From Methanosaeta sp. PtaU1.Bin112 (lineage in GTDB: Archaea > Halobacteriota > Methanosarcinia > Methanotrichales > Methanotrichaceae), in NCBI GenBank assembly GCA_002067705.1, contig MVRL01000087.1, positions 20,690 through 84,689 of the forward strand: a stretch of DNA of 64,000 nucleotides, written 5' to 3'. The first letter of the stretch is position 1. Each line of letters begins with the position of its first letter. This document shows positions 42,428-52,081 of the stretch, in pieces. The notes beneath the pieces are model-generated. The model was not told the origin of the DNA, ran no database searches, and saw nothing but the letters and a program-made list of their open reading frames with translations. A program made the translations under genes and the position numbers.

Positions 42428-44068
42428 TTGGCAGGTTTGAGTGGCGTACCGATAATCATATTGAAAGAAGGAAGCAAACGAGAGACCGGGAAGGATGCGC
42501 AGCGCAAGAACATCCTGGCTGCAAAGGCGGTCGCAGAGGCTGTTCGGACCACCCTTGGACCCAAAGGGATGGATAAGATGCTTATCGCTGGTGGAGATGC
42601 AACTATAACCAACGACGGAGCCACTATTCTCAGAGAGATGGATATTGAGCATCCAGTGGCCAAGATGATAGTCGAGGTGGCAAAAGCCCAGGATGACGAG
42701 ATCGGAGACGGGACCACCACGGCGGTGATTATCGCTGGCAAGCTGCTGGAAAAAGCAGAAGCGCTGCTGGATCAGGATGTCCACCCCACAGTCATTGTGC
42801 AGGGATATAAGCAGGCAGCAGCCAGGGCGCAGGACGTGCTATCTTCCATTTCTATTGATGCTTCAGGCGACGAAGGAGTGCTGCTCAAGATTGCCCAGAC
42901 AGCCATGAGAGGAAAGGGCATTGAAATCGCCATGGATAAGCTGGCAAAGATATCCGTGGAGGCTGCACGAGCGGTTGCCGGATTTACGGGCAAGGACATT
43001 GAAGAGAATATCAAGATGGTTCTGATTCCGGGCGGCAAGATTGAGGACTCGAGCATCAATCACGGAATAGCAATCGAAAAAGAGAGGACCTCGCCGGAGA
43101 TGCCAAAGCGCATAAACGCAGCCAAGATTATGCTCCTGGAAGGTACCCTCGAACTCAAAAAGCTGGACACAGATGCCAAGATCACCATAACTGAGGCAAA
43201 GAATCTCGCCGGATTCAAAGAGGGCGAGGAGCTTGTCATCAAGTCCCAAGTTGATGCTATTATCGCGGCAGGAGCCAATGTTGTCTTCTGCGAGAAAGGC
43301 ATTGGAGTTACAGCTCAGCACTATCTATCCAAGAATGGAATTCTTGCCGTTCGCCGGGTCAAGAGAGAGGATCTCAAGATGCTGGCATTGGCTACAGGAG
43401 CGAGGCTGGTAGGCGACGTGATGGCGGTCTCTTCCAAGGACCTCGGCTCCGCAGCTCTCGTGGAAGAGCGCAAGGTCGGCAAAGATAAGCGCATGATCTT
43501 CGTGGAGGGCTGCGATAAGGCAAAGGCGGTATCTATAATCCTGCACGGCGTATCCGAGCAGTTCTTAGAAGAGATGGAGCGAGCCCTGGATGATGCCCTC
43601 AATGTGGTGATGGATGTCATTGCATCCGGAAAGATTGTTCCCGGAGGGGGCGCTCCGGAAGTTGTTGTATCTGAAAACCTCAGGCAGTATGCTTCCACCC
43701 TGGAAGGTCGAGAGCAGCTGGCGGTCCGGGCTTTCGCAGATGCAGTAGAGTCCATACCACTAACCCTTGCTGAGAATTCCGGGTTTGATCCCGTGGATAG
43801 CCTGGCAGCTCTGAGGTCTAAAGCCGGCCAGGGCATGAAGAATTTCGGGCTGGACCTGGTATCTGGCGATCCTGCTGACATGCTGGACCTGGGCGTTGTA
43901 GAGCCGCTAAAGGTAAAGACTCAGGCTATTAAATCAGCAACTGAAGCTGCAACCATGGTACTGCGCGTGGATGATGTCATTGCGGCTAAGAGGGAAGAGC
44001 TTACCCCCAAGCCCGGTCAGAGTCCGCACGACTATACCATGCCTCAGATGCCAATGCCTCACTACTAA
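42428..44068 (+). CDS. Thermosome subunit (archaeal group II chaperonin)
   Basis: A 546-residue chaperonin starting with TTG at 42428, eight or so bases after GGGGAGG. Signatures: [16 protein letters not shown] near residue 40, the catalytic GDGTTTAV near residue 96, and [13 protein letters not shown] near residue 403. The C-terminus is short and methionine/proline-rich ([11 protein letters not shown]) rather than the GGM tail of many thermosomes. It folds proteins in a double-ring complex. The gene stands just before a strong hairpin and the bacterial-type grpE-dnaK-dnaJ cluster. Confidence 0.96.
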   Translation: MAGLSGVPIIILKEGSKRETGKDAQRKNILAAKAVAEAVRTTLGPKGMDKMLIAGGDATITNDGATILREMDIEHPVAKMIVEVAKAQDDEIGDGTTTAVIIAGKLLEKAEALLDQDVHPTVIVQGYKQAAARAQDVLSSISIDASGDEGVLLKIAQTAMRGKGIEIAMDKLAKISVEAARAVAGFTGKDIEENIKMVLIPGGKIEDSSINHGIAIEKERTSPEMPKRINAAKIMLLEGTLELKKLDTDAKITITEAKNLAGFKEGEELVIKSQVDAIIAAGANVVFCEKGIGVTAQHYLSKNGILAVRRVKREDLKMLALATGARLVGDVMAVSSKDLGSAALVEERKVGKDKRMIFVEGCDKAKAVSIILHGVSEQFLEEMERALDDALNVVMDVIASGKIVPGGGAPEVVVSENLRQYASTLEGREQLAVRAFADAVESIPLTLAENSGFDPVDSLAALRSKAGQGMKNFGLDLVSGDPADMLDLGVVEPLKVKTQAIKSATEAATMVLRVDDVIAAKREELTPKPGQSPHDYTMPQMPMPHY

Positions 44069-44088
44069 AGGATCGAGGTGATGAAGAG

Positions 44089-44108
44089 AGGCCGGCACTA
44101 GCCGGCCT
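44089..44108. terminator. Hairpin between the thermosome gene and grpE
   Basis: A perfect 8-bp stem (aggccggc with gccggcct) closed by the tetraloop acta lies 20 bases after the thermosome stop, followed by a pyrimidine-rich run. It should separate or attenuate the two chaperone units. Confidence 0.6.
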
Positions 44109-44153
44109 ACTCCTCCCTGTGATTTAGACAAGGCCACACTTTGGGTGGATATT

Positions 44154-44642
44154 ATGGCGGATGCTGATGAAAAATCTGAAACGAAGACTGATGCTTCAGG
44201 CATGAATATCGAGGAGCTACAGCAGCAGCTCTCCTCTGCCCAGAGCCTGGCGGAAGAGCGGCTCGATCTCCTGATGCGTTGTCGGGCGGATCTGGACAAT
44301 ATTATGAAGAGATCGGTCCGGGAGAAAGAAGCCAACATAAGATATGCCTCTGAGAAGCTCGTCTCAAAGCTTCTTCCCGTGCTTGACAGTCTGGAAGCGG
44401 CTGCAAAGCATGAAGAAGGAAGCCGGGCGCTATACACACAACTGCTCGATATACTATCAGGAGAAGGGCTCATGCCCATTGAGGCAAAAGGGATGAAGTT
44501 TGATCCCTATCGCCATGAAGCACTCTTTCAGGTAGAGAGAACCGATCTGGAAGAGGGTACCGTCGCAGAAGAGATACAGAAGGGTTATCTATTCAATTCC
44601 CATGTCATACGCTTCTCAAAAGTTGCGGTGGCGAAAAGATAA
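44154..44642 (+). CDS. grpE: Nucleotide exchange factor GrpE
   Basis: A 162-residue GrpE from the ATG at 44154, with GGGTGG a few bases upstream; a GTG at 44145 lies inside that site. A long coiled-coil N-terminus (EELQQQLSSAQSLAEERLDL) precedes the core with LLPVLDSLEAAAKHEE near residue 74 and the beta-wing signature FDPYRHEALFQVER near residue 118. GrpE releases ADP from DnaK. Its presence with DnaK and DnaJ is the bacterial-type Hsp70 system that mesophilic archaea acquired by transfer. Followed by dnaK after 46 bases. Confidence 0.94.
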   Translation: MADADEKSETKTDASGMNIEELQQQLSSAQSLAEERLDLLMRCRADLDNIMKRSVREKEANIRYASEKLVSKLLPVLDSLEAAAKHEEGSRALYTQLLDILSGEGLMPIEAKGMKFDPYRHEALFQVERTDLEEGTVAEEIQKGYLFNSHVIRFSKVAVAKR

Positions 44643-44688
44643 AATAATTGCCAAGTTGTGATAACTTTTAAGTTCAGGAGATGAGATC

Positions 44689-46554
44689 TTGTCAAAAATT
44701 ATCGGCATTGACCTTGGAACCAGCAACTCGGCGGCTGCTGTTCTAGTCGGCGGCCGACCTACCATAATTCCCAGTGCAGAAGGGACAAGCATCGGCGGCA
44801 AGGCATTTCCATCTTACGTGGCCTTTACCAAGGATGGCCAGGTTCTGGTGGGCGAGCCTGCCAAGAGACAGTCGGTCACTAATCCGGACGGCACGATCAC
44901 GGGCATCAAACGCAAGATGGGCACCGAATACAAGGTAAAGGTCCACGGCAAGGAGTACAGCCCGGAGGACATATCCGCCCAAATCCTGCGCAAGATCAAG
45001 ACTGACGCCGAGACATATCTGGCCGATACCGTAGACAAAGCAGTAATCACAGTTCCTGCTTACTTTAATGACAATCAGAGGCAAGCTACCAAAGATGCCG
45101 GCACCATCGCCGGCCTGGAGGTAGTTCGCATCATCAACGAGCCTACGGCTGCAGCTCTTGCTTTTGGCCTGGATAAGACCGGAGAGCACAAGATCATGGT
45201 TTTCGATCTGGGCGGAGGCACGCTGGATGTTACCATCATGGAGATCGGCGAGGGTGTATTTGAGGTCAAGTCCACCTCCGGCGACACTCAGTTGGGTGGC
45301 AGAGACATGGACGAGAGGCTGACGAACTATGTCCTGGCCAAGTTCAAACAGGAGTCGGGCATCGATCTGAAAGGCGACTCCATGGCTATGCAGCGCCTGA
45401 GAGAGGCGGTTGAGGTAGCCAAGATTGAGCTTTCGAGCGTGATGCAGACCAATATCAATCTGCCTTACATCACCGCGGACGCCAGCGGTCCCAAGCACCT
45501 CTCCATGACACTAGACCGCTCCAAGCTAGATGATCTTGTCAGAGACGTCATCGAACGCTGCCGCGGCCCCATGGTTCAGGCCCTTCGGGACAGCAAGCTG
45601 GAGAAATCCGATATCGGGAAGATCATATTAGTTGGAGGCCCTACCAGAATGCCCATCGTCCAGGAGTTCGTCAAGGGCTTCATGGGCAAAGAAATAGAGC
45701 GAGGCGTGGACCCAATGGAATGCGTTGCTATGGGTGCAGCTATTCAAGCGGGCGTCCTGGGCGGTGAGGTTAAAGACCTTCTCTTGCTTGACGTAACGCC
45801 CCTCTCTCTGGGAATAGAGACCCTGGGAGCAGTTACCACCAGGTTGATTGAGAGAAATACCACCATTCCCACCAGGAAGAGCCAGATCTTCACCACAGCG
45901 GCGGACAACCAGACCAGCGTTGAGGTAAATGTGCTTCAGGGTGAGAGGCCCATGGCCAGAGATAACGTCTCTCTGGGAAGGTTCACGCTGGTAGGCATAC
46001 CACCTGCTCCCCGCGGCATTCCTCAGATCGAGGTCACATTCGATATAGATGCCAACGGCATCATCCATGTCTCCGCCAAGGACCTGGCCACCAAGAAGGA
46101 GCAGAACATGACCATCACTGCCCCTCATAAGCTGAGCAAGGATGAGATCGATGCCAAGATCAAAGATGCGGAGCGCTTTGCTGCAGATGACCTGAAGAGG
46201 AAAGAGGAGATAGAGGTCAAGAATGCGGCTGACTCTCTCATCTATGCCTCTGAGAAGATGCTCAAAGAGGCGGGCGAGGTGGCCACGGCTGAGCAGAAGG
46301 AGAAGATCGAGAAGGCCGTTTCTGACCTGAAGAACGCTCAGACCGGCGGCGAGATCTCGGAGATCAAGGCCAAGACCGAGGCACTGCAGAATACCATCTA
46401 CGAGCTGTCTGCTGCCATGTACCAGAAGGCAGCTCAGGAGCAGCAGGCAAAGCAGCAGGCTTCGCAGGGTGCAGGGCAGGGGCAGACCTCCGGGCAGGGT
46501 CAGTCGGATCAGACCGTGGACGCCGACTATGAAGTTGTAAACGACAAGAAGTAA
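44689..46554 (+). CDS. dnaK: Molecular chaperone DnaK (Hsp70)
   Basis: A 621-residue Hsp70 with a TTG start, preceded by CAGGAG. The ATPase domain opens with [19 protein letters not shown] and has [17 protein letters not shown] near residue 125, [13 protein letters not shown] near residue 174 and [16 protein letters not shown] near residue 318. The substrate domain has the usual [13 protein letters not shown] and [14 protein letters not shown] blocks, and the C-terminal lid is Gln/Gly-rich ([19 protein letters not shown]) with the acidic end [11 protein letters not shown]. It is the middle gene of grpE-dnaK-dnaJ. Confidence 0.97.
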   Translation: MSKIIGIDLGTSNSAAAVLVGGRPTIIPSAEGTSIGGKAFPSYVAFTKDGQVLVGEPAKRQSVTNPDGTITGIKRKMGTEYKVKVHGKEYSPEDISAQILRKIKTDAETYLADTVDKAVITVPAYFNDNQRQATKDAGTIAGLEVVRIINEPTAAALAFGLDKTGEHKIMVFDLGGGTLDVTIMEIGEGVFEVKSTSGDTQLGGRDMDERLTNYVLAKFKQESGIDLKGDSMAMQRLREAVEVAKIELSSVMQTNINLPYITADASGPKHLSMTLDRSKLDDLVRDVIERCRGPMVQALRDSKLEKSDIGKIILVGGPTRMPIVQEFVKGFMGKEIERGVDPMECVAMGAAIQAGVLGGEVKDLLLLDVTPLSLGIETLGAVTTRLIERNTTIPTRKSQIFTTAADNQTSVEVNVLQGERPMARDNVSLGRFTLVGIPPAPRGIPQIEVTFDIDANGIIHVSAKDLATKKEQNMTITAPHKLSKDEIDAKIKDAERFAADDLKRKEEIEVKNAADSLIYASEKMLKEAGEVATAEQKEKIEKAVSDLKNAQTGGEISEIKAKTEALQNTIYELSAAMYQKAAQEQQAKQQASQGAGQGQTSGQGQSDQTVDADYEVVNDKK

Positions 46555-46570
46555 GGAACGGAAATGAGAT

Positions 46571-47743
46571 ATGCCGGATAAGAAGGACTACTACGAGGTC
46601 TTGGGTATACCCAGGGATTCGAGCGAGAAGGACATCAAGGGAGCTTATCGCAAGCTCGCCATGAAGTACCATCCCGACAGATCGGAAGATCCCGGTGCGG
46701 AAGAAAAATTCAAGGAGATATCTGAGGCCTATGCAGTCCTCTCCGATCCGGAAAAACGGCAGAAGTACGACCAGTTCGGCCATGCCGGCATCAACAGCCA
46801 ATACTCGCAAGAGGACCTGTTCCGGGGAGTGAACTTCGAGGATCTGCTGAGGGGCTTTGGTTTTGGTGGAGGCGCAGGCAGAGGCGGCGGCGAGAGCATT
46901 TTCGATATGTTCTTCGGCGGAGGCCGGGGCCAGCCAGCCCGGGGCCGGGATCTGCGTTATGATATCGACATCACATTAGAGCAGGCCGCCTCCGGTCTTG
47001 AGTCAACCATTGATGTGCCTCGCACTGAGAATTGCCCCACCTGTCATGGCAGTGGGGCCAAGCCCGGCACCAGCCCCACTACTTGCAGCAATTGTCGTGG
47101 TACCGGTCAGATCACCCGCGCCCAGAACACCCCATTCGGGCAGATGGTCACCTCTTCGGCCTGCCCCAAGTGCGGTGGTCGAGGGCAGATCATAGTCACT
47201 CCCTGTGCGGACTGCTCCGGCTCGGGCAGAGTGCGGAAGAACCGCAAGATCAACATCAAGATTCCGCCGGGCGTGGAGGATGGCCAGCATCTCAAGCTGC
47301 GCGGCCAGGGGGATTCAGCTGGACCGGGAATGGAGAACGGAGACCTCTATGTGGTCATAAGCGTCCGGCCCCATCCGCTCTTTCAGCGGGTGGAGAGCGA
47401 CCTGCTCATGGAGACTCCCATCAGCTTTACCCAGGCTGCTCTTGGAACCGATCTGGAGGTAGCCACTCTGAACGGTCGAGCTAAGATAAAGGTGCCTGCG
47501 GGAACTCAGACCGGAACTATCTTCCGGCTGAGGGGAAAGGGCATGCCACGGCTTCAGGGCCTTGGAAGCGGCGATCTTCATGTCAAGGTCAGGATCAAGA
47601 CACCCTCCGCTCTGACTGAGCGGCAGAGGCAGCTCTTGGAAGCGCTGGCGGTGGAGTTCGGCGAGAAGAGAAAGAAGCAGACGGAGAAAGAGAAGAGCCT
47701 CATCGACAAGATCGTGGACGAGGTCAAAAGCGCTGTCCAGTAG
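46571..47743 (+). CDS. dnaJ: Chaperone protein DnaJ (Hsp40)
   Basis: A 390-residue type I DnaJ. The J domain (residues 1-70) holds the HPD triad in KYHPDRSEDPG. A Gly/Phe-rich stretch (FGFGGGAGRGGGES) follows. Four zinc-finger CxxCxGxG repeats are seen: CPTCHGSG, CSNCRGTG, CPKCGGRG and CADCSGSG, around residues 155-225. The peptide-binding C-terminus carries PPGVEDGQHLKLRGQGD. It delivers substrates to DnaK and stimulates its ATPase. It starts 17 bases after dnaK. A T-rich stretch after the stop (near 47760-47775) probably ends the operon. Confidence 0.97.
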   Translation: MPDKKDYYEVLGIPRDSSEKDIKGAYRKLAMKYHPDRSEDPGAEEKFKEISEAYAVLSDPEKRQKYDQFGHAGINSQYSQEDLFRGVNFEDLLRGFGFGGGAGRGGGESIFDMFFGGGRGQPARGRDLRYDIDITLEQAASGLESTIDVPRTENCPTCHGSGAKPGTSPTTCSNCRGTGQITRAQNTPFGQMVTSSACPKCGGRGQIIVTPCADCSGSGRVRKNRKINIKIPPGVEDGQHLKLRGQGDSAGPGMENGDLYVVISVRPHPLFQRVESDLLMETPISFTQAALGTDLEVATLNGRAKIKVPAGTQTGTIFRLRGKGMPRLQGLGSGDLHVKVRIKTPSALTERQRQLLEALAVEFGEKRKKQTEKEKSLIDKIVDEVKSAVQ

Positions 47744-47857
47744 CCTGCCGTTCTATCTCATTTTTCATTGACTTTTTTCTTCACGGACCCATTTCAATCC
47801 CAAATGATTATATGTTAAAAAGTCGCTATTATTATCGATTGATCAATTCAGACAGAT

Positions 47858-48262
47858 ATGCACAGGGACGTGTTTTCCATGAGAATTGAATTGCTAGTAC
47901 TCGGTATTTGCCTGATGGCTTTGGTCGCACCCGGACTTGCTACGCTTCCCAGCGATGCGCAGGTTATAAATTTAGACGAAAACGTGAGCGGTTACGCGCC
48001 GGGTGCCTATTACAGGGTGGAGATTTCAGAGCCGGCAACTCTGCAGGTTATCCTTGATCAAGTCCCGGCAGAGATGCAAACCAGGATCGCCATAATCAAT
48101 GAGGAAGGTGCATGGCTTGCCAGCGAAGACGCTGCAAGCCCTGGAGAGAAAATGACTGTGGAGGCAGCAGCAGACCTTCCTGGTTGGTATTACATCGCCA
48201 TCCTGGAGCTAAGTGGAAAGACCCTTGTCGATCCTTATTCGTTCCGGGTTGTGACGGTGTGA
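47858..48262 (+). CDS. Small secreted hypothetical protein
   Basis: A 134-residue ORF; the ATG at 47879 (MRIELLVLGICLMALVAPGL) gives a cleaner signal peptide than the upstream ATG at 47858, and either may be used. The mature part, about 105 residues, has a beta-sandwich pattern (YRVEISEPATLQVILDQVPA, ends DPYSFRVVTV) like bacterial pre-peptidase C-terminal or PPC domains. That resemblance is weak. It is a single gene between dnaJ and the convergent S-layer-domain gene. Confidence 0.6.
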   Translation: MHRDVFSMRIELLVLGICLMALVAPGLATLPSDAQVINLDENVSGYAPGAYYRVEISEPATLQVILDQVPAEMQTRIAIINEEGAWLASEDAASPGEKMTVEAAADLPGWYYIAILELSGKTLVDPYSFRVVTV

Positions 48263-48356
48263 CAAAGCCAGCAGGCCGGTGATGATTAGGGCTGGTCCTT
48301 TTAACGGCATTTGAGGATGAAATTGAATAAAGAAATTAAAAATAAAAAAATAATAT

Positions 48357-49313
48357 TCAGCTATTACATTTTTCGTCCAGATAAATGTAGTATCTGAGCG
48401 GATTTGCGTCGTCCATCATTTCCTGATCGGCGGTCCTGATCCTGATGTTGCCCAGCAGTTCGATGTCTCTGTTCTTGCTGAGAGCTATGTTGTAATCCTT
48501 ATTGTCCAGGACGATGGTATCGGCGCTGACACTGGCGATCCTCATCTTGCCGAATTCGGTATCGATCCTGACTGGTGTCGGCGTATCTGAAATCTGCCAC
48601 AGGCCATCTACGGTAGCGACAGTCTGGTTCTGGATGGTGACCGCGTTCTTGAAGTGAATCGCAATTATGACCAATCCCTTCTGATTGTCTTCATCTGTTC
48701 TATAGATATAGGTCTTATCAGCCATAGTCGCACCATCTTTGGATGGCATCAGAATTTTGGAATCGACAGCCATACCATCCTTGGTAAGCTCAACAAGCAT
48801 GCCACTGCTATCGATATATTTGATGGCCAATTCGTAGCCCTCAGCCAGCTTAAGCGGCCGGCTGGCTGTGATGGTCATCTCGGCATCGCTATCCATCAAT
48901 ATCGTCTGCAGTTGTTCCTCTGACAGAGAATTTTCGTCTGTGGACTCTTGATACAGCATCTGAGTCCATCCGTCCATGTTTTCATTTTCGGTGTATCCGG
49001 CAAAGTACTTCTTGCCCAGAAATCCAATGACGTTGTATGAGCCCCAATCCTCAAATTCGAAGTCATTGGCCTGGGCAGTCGTGGAATAAACGATGCCATT
49101 GGGCTCCTCTAGCTTCCCGTAAGTGACATAAGTGGTGATTCTTTCCGTTCCCAGATCCTTGTCGAGATCATAATAGAAGCCTGCAAAATTCTGGGCATTC
49201 CATTCGAAGTCTCCCGTGGCCACCTGACCTCGGATCTCTCTTCCATCTATCGGTCCCGAAAAAAAGAAAGCAGCCAGCAAGATGGCAAAGCAGATTACAC
49301 CATGCGATCTCAA
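48357..49313 (-). CDS. Secreted S-layer-domain protein (S-layer family duplication domain), single-domain form
   Basis: A 318-residue protein with a signal peptide (MRSHGVICFAILLAAFFFSG). It contains one S-layer family duplication domain of the Methanosarcinales type: IRGQVATGDFEWNAQNFAGF, then YYDLDKDLGTERITTYVTYG, and WGSYNVIGFLGKKYFAGYTE near residue 95. The known S-layer proteins of this group carry the domain in tandem, followed by a threonine-rich stalk and a C-terminal membrane anchor. Here only one copy is present, and the protein ends in DEKCNS with no hydrophobic span, so it would be released or held by binding to the lattice. TATA-like attatttaaaa lies at 49384-49394. Confidence 0.85.
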   Translation of the reverse strand: MRSHGVICFAILLAAFFFSGPIDGREIRGQVATGDFEWNAQNFAGFYYDLDKDLGTERITTYVTYGKLEEPNGIVYSTTAQANDFEFEDWGSYNVIGFLGKKYFAGYTENENMDGWTQMLYQESTDENSLSEEQLQTILMDSDAEMTITASRPLKLAEGYELAIKYIDSSGMLVELTKDGMAVDSKILMPSKDGATMADKTYIYRTDEDNQKGLVIIAIHFKNAVTIQNQTVATVDGLWQISDTPTPVRIDTEFGKMRIASVSADTIVLDNKDYNIALSKNRDIELLGNIRIRTADQEMMDDANPLRYYIYLDEKCNS

Positions 49314-49418
49314 AGAGATTCCTCATGTCTATTATCTCTTTCAAGATATGAATAGGTTTGTGTGCAAGCTCTAATAACTATATTATTTAAAAATATTCCA
49401 ATTAAAAAATGACTTCTG

Positions 49419-49916
49419 TTACTTCTTTAATTCAACTATATTCTCGCAGTATGGAGCACCGAGGCACATTCCATTGAGGAATCTTTGGGAATAATTTGGA
49501 TTAAGATTTTCCACTATTGAACTGCTATATGCTTGACACGATTTGAAACCATTCTTGGGTTCAATTCCCATTTCTCTTGCCCGATTCAAGAATCCACAGC
49601 CTGTAATCCTGGTTACCACTCTGTTTTCATTCTCTTCAATGATCTCTTCCTTGAACTCCGGCCCGTAGAGTATAGTGCTGACTATACCCCATGTTCTGTT
49701 TACTTCCTTGGCATTGCTGGCTGGAAGATTCAACTCGTCAGCTAATCTCTTTGCCTCTTTGCCTCCTTCTTTCCAAATCTGCAGGTCAATCTCTTGGAAG
49801 ACCTTTTCATCTATCAGCCCCTGGAAGGCCATGCCATAAATCCAAGGCATAGCGGTAGCGGATTTGGCGGCAATTTTCCACTTTGTCTCTGCAGGGATAT
49901 CATCCACATTTGTCAT
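49419..49916 (-). CDS. Cysteine-containing conserved protein, possibly of the ATC-hydrolase (L-2-amino-thiazoline-4-carboxylate hydrolase) family
   Basis: A 165-residue cytoplasmic protein without a signal peptide. The C-terminal half contains spaced cysteines and histidine-poor blocks: TRITGCGFLNRAREMGIEP near residue 105, GFKSCQAYSSSIVENLNPNY near residue 122 and GMCLGAPYCENI near residue 150. The spacing recalls ATC-hydrolase-like proteins (pfam14196), which occur in many anaerobes without defined roles. The family call is tentative. It is monocistronic with a GGAGGCGC site upstream. Confidence 0.5.
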   Translation of the reverse strand: MTNVDDIPAETKWKIAAKSATAMPWIYGMAFQGLIDEKVFQEIDLQIWKEGGKEAKRLADELNLPASNAKEVNRTWGIVSTILYGPEFKEEIIEENENRVVTRITGCGFLNRAREMGIEPKNGFKSCQAYSSSIVENLNPNYSQRFLNGMCLGAPYCENIVELKK

Positions 49917-50013
49917 AGTTTGCGCCTCCTTATAATTATGTCATGCTTAATAGTTCAAAATACTTTTGCCACCAAATAGCCTGTCAATGAGCACATCCTC
50001 TCACCCGTAGCTC

Positions 50014-50661
50014 TTACCGAGAAATCCTGTGCTCGCCCTCGCTGTCGTGCACGATGCATGCGCCCCCTTCTTTAGCTTCGCCCCTTTCAAAGTCCCGATA
50101 TTTCTCAAGGAGATGGATCGCTTCCTGGATCTCTATCTGGTAGCGCTTGAGCAGCTGCCCTGCCAGCTCATCCGCTTCCTCGGCCTCGATCCTGCCACCC
50201 AGACCCCTGCACTCTGAGTGCATCAATCTGCCCTCATCCAGGTAGAAGGGATAGGTGCAGCAGAGAATGGGCCTGCTGGGATAGATGCTGCACCTGCCAT
50301 CTCGATAAAACCGGCAGGACTCCTTTTCTTTCAGAAGCCTCCATTCCAGGGTATGAAAGCAACCCTCTCTGTCCCATTCGCCTTCCTCCGGCGGCCCTGC
50401 AACTGCCAGCCATTCCTGGCCAGTAGCCATCTGGATGAATCTTATCTCCTGAGGAAAGACCACTACGCTGTTATCCTCTCCCCGGCAGCATTCACCGCAC
50501 TCCTGGCAGCGAAATCCTACCTCTCTAATCCGAAGGGATAGATCCGTCAGTGAGAGCTCTTTTGCTGCCAGGAAAGCCTCTTTGAGCCCGGCAATCCTGC
50601 CTTGCAGGTCGATTCTCGGTGCCTGATCCCTAATTCCTATTTCCGCTTCACCTTCTATCAT
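50014..50661 (-). CDS. YkgJ-type cysteine-cluster protein (second copy)
   Basis: A 215-residue protein from the ATG at 50661. It has the same CxxCxxCC motif as the gene at 11102, here CQECGECC near residue 52, with further cysteines in ESCRFYRDGRCSIYPSRPILCCTYPFY, split at residues about 112-138. The family is proposed to bind zinc or Fe-S and is often found in methanogens, but its role is unknown. A longer frame upstream overlaps guaAA and is less likely. The gene is 30 bases downstream of guaAA on the same strand, so the two may be cotranscribed. Confidence 0.75.
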   Translation of the reverse strand: MIEGEAEIGIRDQAPRIDLQGRIAGLKEAFLAAKELSLTDLSLRIREVGFRCQECGECCRGEDNSVVVFPQEIRFIQMATGQEWLAVAGPPEEGEWDREGCFHTLEWRLLKEKESCRFYRDGRCSIYPSRPILCCTYPFYLDEGRLMHSECRGLGGRIEAEEADELAGQLLKRYQIEIQEAIHLLEKYRDFERGEAKEGGACIVHDSEGEHRISR

Positions 50662-50692
50662 CAAGCGGTCGCCCTTATGCTCGCTCTTTCGC

Positions 50693-51238
50693 CTATCTCT
50701 TGCACAAGGCGATGAAGTTGTCAAGAAGCTCCGGTCCGTACTGGGTGTGCACAACCTCTGGATGCCACTGCACGCCGTAGAGCGGCCTCTTAAGGTGCTT
50801 CATGGCCTCTATCTCGCAAACATTCGATCTGGCCAGGATCTCAAAGCCCTCAGGAAGCTCGGAGACCTGATCCATGTGAGAGGCCCAGGTCTTGAAACTG
50901 GCAGGCAGGCCCTTTAGAATGTCATCCTCTTTGATAACCTGCACATTTACCTCCGCATATCCTCCCATGCTGCCAGGAATCACTTTTCCTCCAAAGGTGG
51001 TGCCCATGAGCTGCATGCCCAGGCAGATTCCCAGAATGGGGATTTCAAGGTCTCTCAGGTAATCCGCGCATCGTCCGGCGCGATCCAGGGTGGGTCCACC
51101 TCCCAGGATGAGGCCATCGGCGTCAATCTTATCCGGCGGCGTCTGATTGGAGATGAGGTCCGTATCCACCTTATCCCGAATGGCGCGCCTGATCAGGTGA
51201 TTGAACTGTCCATAATTGTTGATCACAAGTATTCGCAT
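50693..51238 (-). CDS. guaAA: GMP synthase, glutamine amidotransferase subunit
   Basis: A 181-residue class I glutaminase, the separate small subunit of archaeal GMP synthase. Catalytic triad: the cysteine in ILGICLGMQLMG near residue 75 and His/Glu in YGVQWHPEVVHTQYGPELL near residue 155. It begins MRILVINNYGQFNHLIRRAI. It supplies ammonia to the ATP-pyrophosphatase subunit GuaAB, not in this window, to convert XMP to GMP. Divergent from fae. Confidence 0.94.
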   Translation of the reverse strand: MRILVINNYGQFNHLIRRAIRDKVDTDLISNQTPPDKIDADGLILGGGPTLDRAGRCADYLRDLEIPILGICLGMQLMGTTFGGKVIPGSMGGYAEVNVQVIKEDDILKGLPASFKTWASHMDQVSELPEGFEILARSNVCEIEAMKHLKRPLYGVQWHPEVVHTQYGPELLDNFIALCKR

Positions 51239-51310
51239 TGCTCTAATCTTGGCGCATATTATAATGATATATCTTTTGGCGATGGCCCAGAGTACTGATC
51301 TTAGATTACT

Positions 51311-51320
51311 AATTTATATG
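51311..51320 (+). promoter_or_regulatory. TATA box of fae
   Basis: The run aatttatatg is centred about 28 bases upstream of the fae ATG, so the mRNA is near-leaderless. Confidence 0.6.
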
Positions 51321-51343
51321 AAAAATGATTCTAAGGTATATGT

Positions 51344-51850
51344 ATGACGCAGCCTTTTGACAGCATACTGATTGGAGAAGCACTGGTAGGAGATGGTCCG
51401 GAGATCGCCCATATCGATCTGGTAATCGGCTCAAAAGGAAGCTATGTAGAGCAGGCATTTGTCAATGCTCTGGCTTCACCTGCCAGTGGGCATACTCCAT
51501 TGCTCGCGGTCTTGGAGCCAAATCTGCCTGCCAAGCCAGCTACTCTCATGGTGAACAAGGTGACCATCAAGGGCGCAGGCCAGGCCATACTGATGTTCGG
51601 CCCTGCTCAGGCGGCGGTGGCCAAGGCGGTAATGGACTGCGTGGCGAAAGGAACCCTGCCCCAGGAGCTGGCCGATGATCTGAGGATAATCGTGTCCGTG
51701 TTCATAGAGTGGGATGCAAAAGACAAGAAAAAGGTCTACGATTACAACTACTCGGCAACAAAGCTGGCCATTGAGCGTGCGGTGGCCAAAAATCCCAGGG
51801 TATCGGAGATACTGGCCAAGAAGGACTCTGCAAAGCATCCCTTTGCTTAA
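51344..51850 (+). CDS. fae: Formaldehyde-activating enzyme
   Basis: A 168-residue Fae. It joins formaldehyde to tetrahydromethanopterin or tetrahydrosarcinapterin, giving the methylene derivative that Mtd oxidises. Signatures: [20 protein letters not shown] (residues about 10-29), with the catalytic His at H23, then [12 protein letters not shown] near residue 49 and [18 protein letters not shown] near residue 63. In methanogens it may detoxify formaldehyde or feed C1 units into the pathway. It is followed by a compact double hairpin. Confidence 0.94.
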   Translation: MTQPFDSILIGEALVGDGPEIAHIDLVIGSKGSYVEQAFVNALASPASGHTPLLAVLEPNLPAKPATLMVNKVTIKGAGQAILMFGPAQAAVAKAVMDCVAKGTLPQELADDLRIIVSVFIEWDAKDKKKVYDYNYSATKLAIERAVAKNPRVSEILAKKDSAKHPFA

Positions 51851-51868
51851 ATCAGCCCCGATACGATC

Positions 51869-51936
51869 TGCGGCGGGGTGATGAAAAACCGTGACTGGAA
51901 AGCGGTGCCCCGCCGCAAAACCGGCTGAAACCGGTT
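51869..51936 (+). other. Tandem hairpin element downstream of fae
   Basis: Two stem-loops abut with one base between. The first pairs tgcggcgggg (51869-51878) with ccccgccgca (51908-51917), 10 perfect base pairs, and encloses a second short stem accg/cggt (51888-51891 with 51903-51906). The second pairs aaccgg (51919-51924) with ccggtt (51931-51936) over the six-base loop ctgaaa. No T run follows. It could be an mRNA 3' structure, a processing site or a small RNA. Confidence 0.5.
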
Positions 51937-52081
51937 CATAAATGATTCATATGAGATTGGCTACGGGAAAAAAGCGCTAATAAGTCCTCAATATGAAAAA
52001 AAGGTTCATAAACGCGGATATGCCTTTTAATCATGAAATTTTCAAGTGCGAGTGGGATAATGAATAAAGGAGAGTGAGGAT

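Noticed and set aside
51878..51928. Possible C/D box small RNA (gtgatga near 51878, ctga at 51925)
   Set aside because: No convincing internal C' and D' boxes are present, and the C-box-like bases partly belong to the strong stem; short motifs alone occur by chance.
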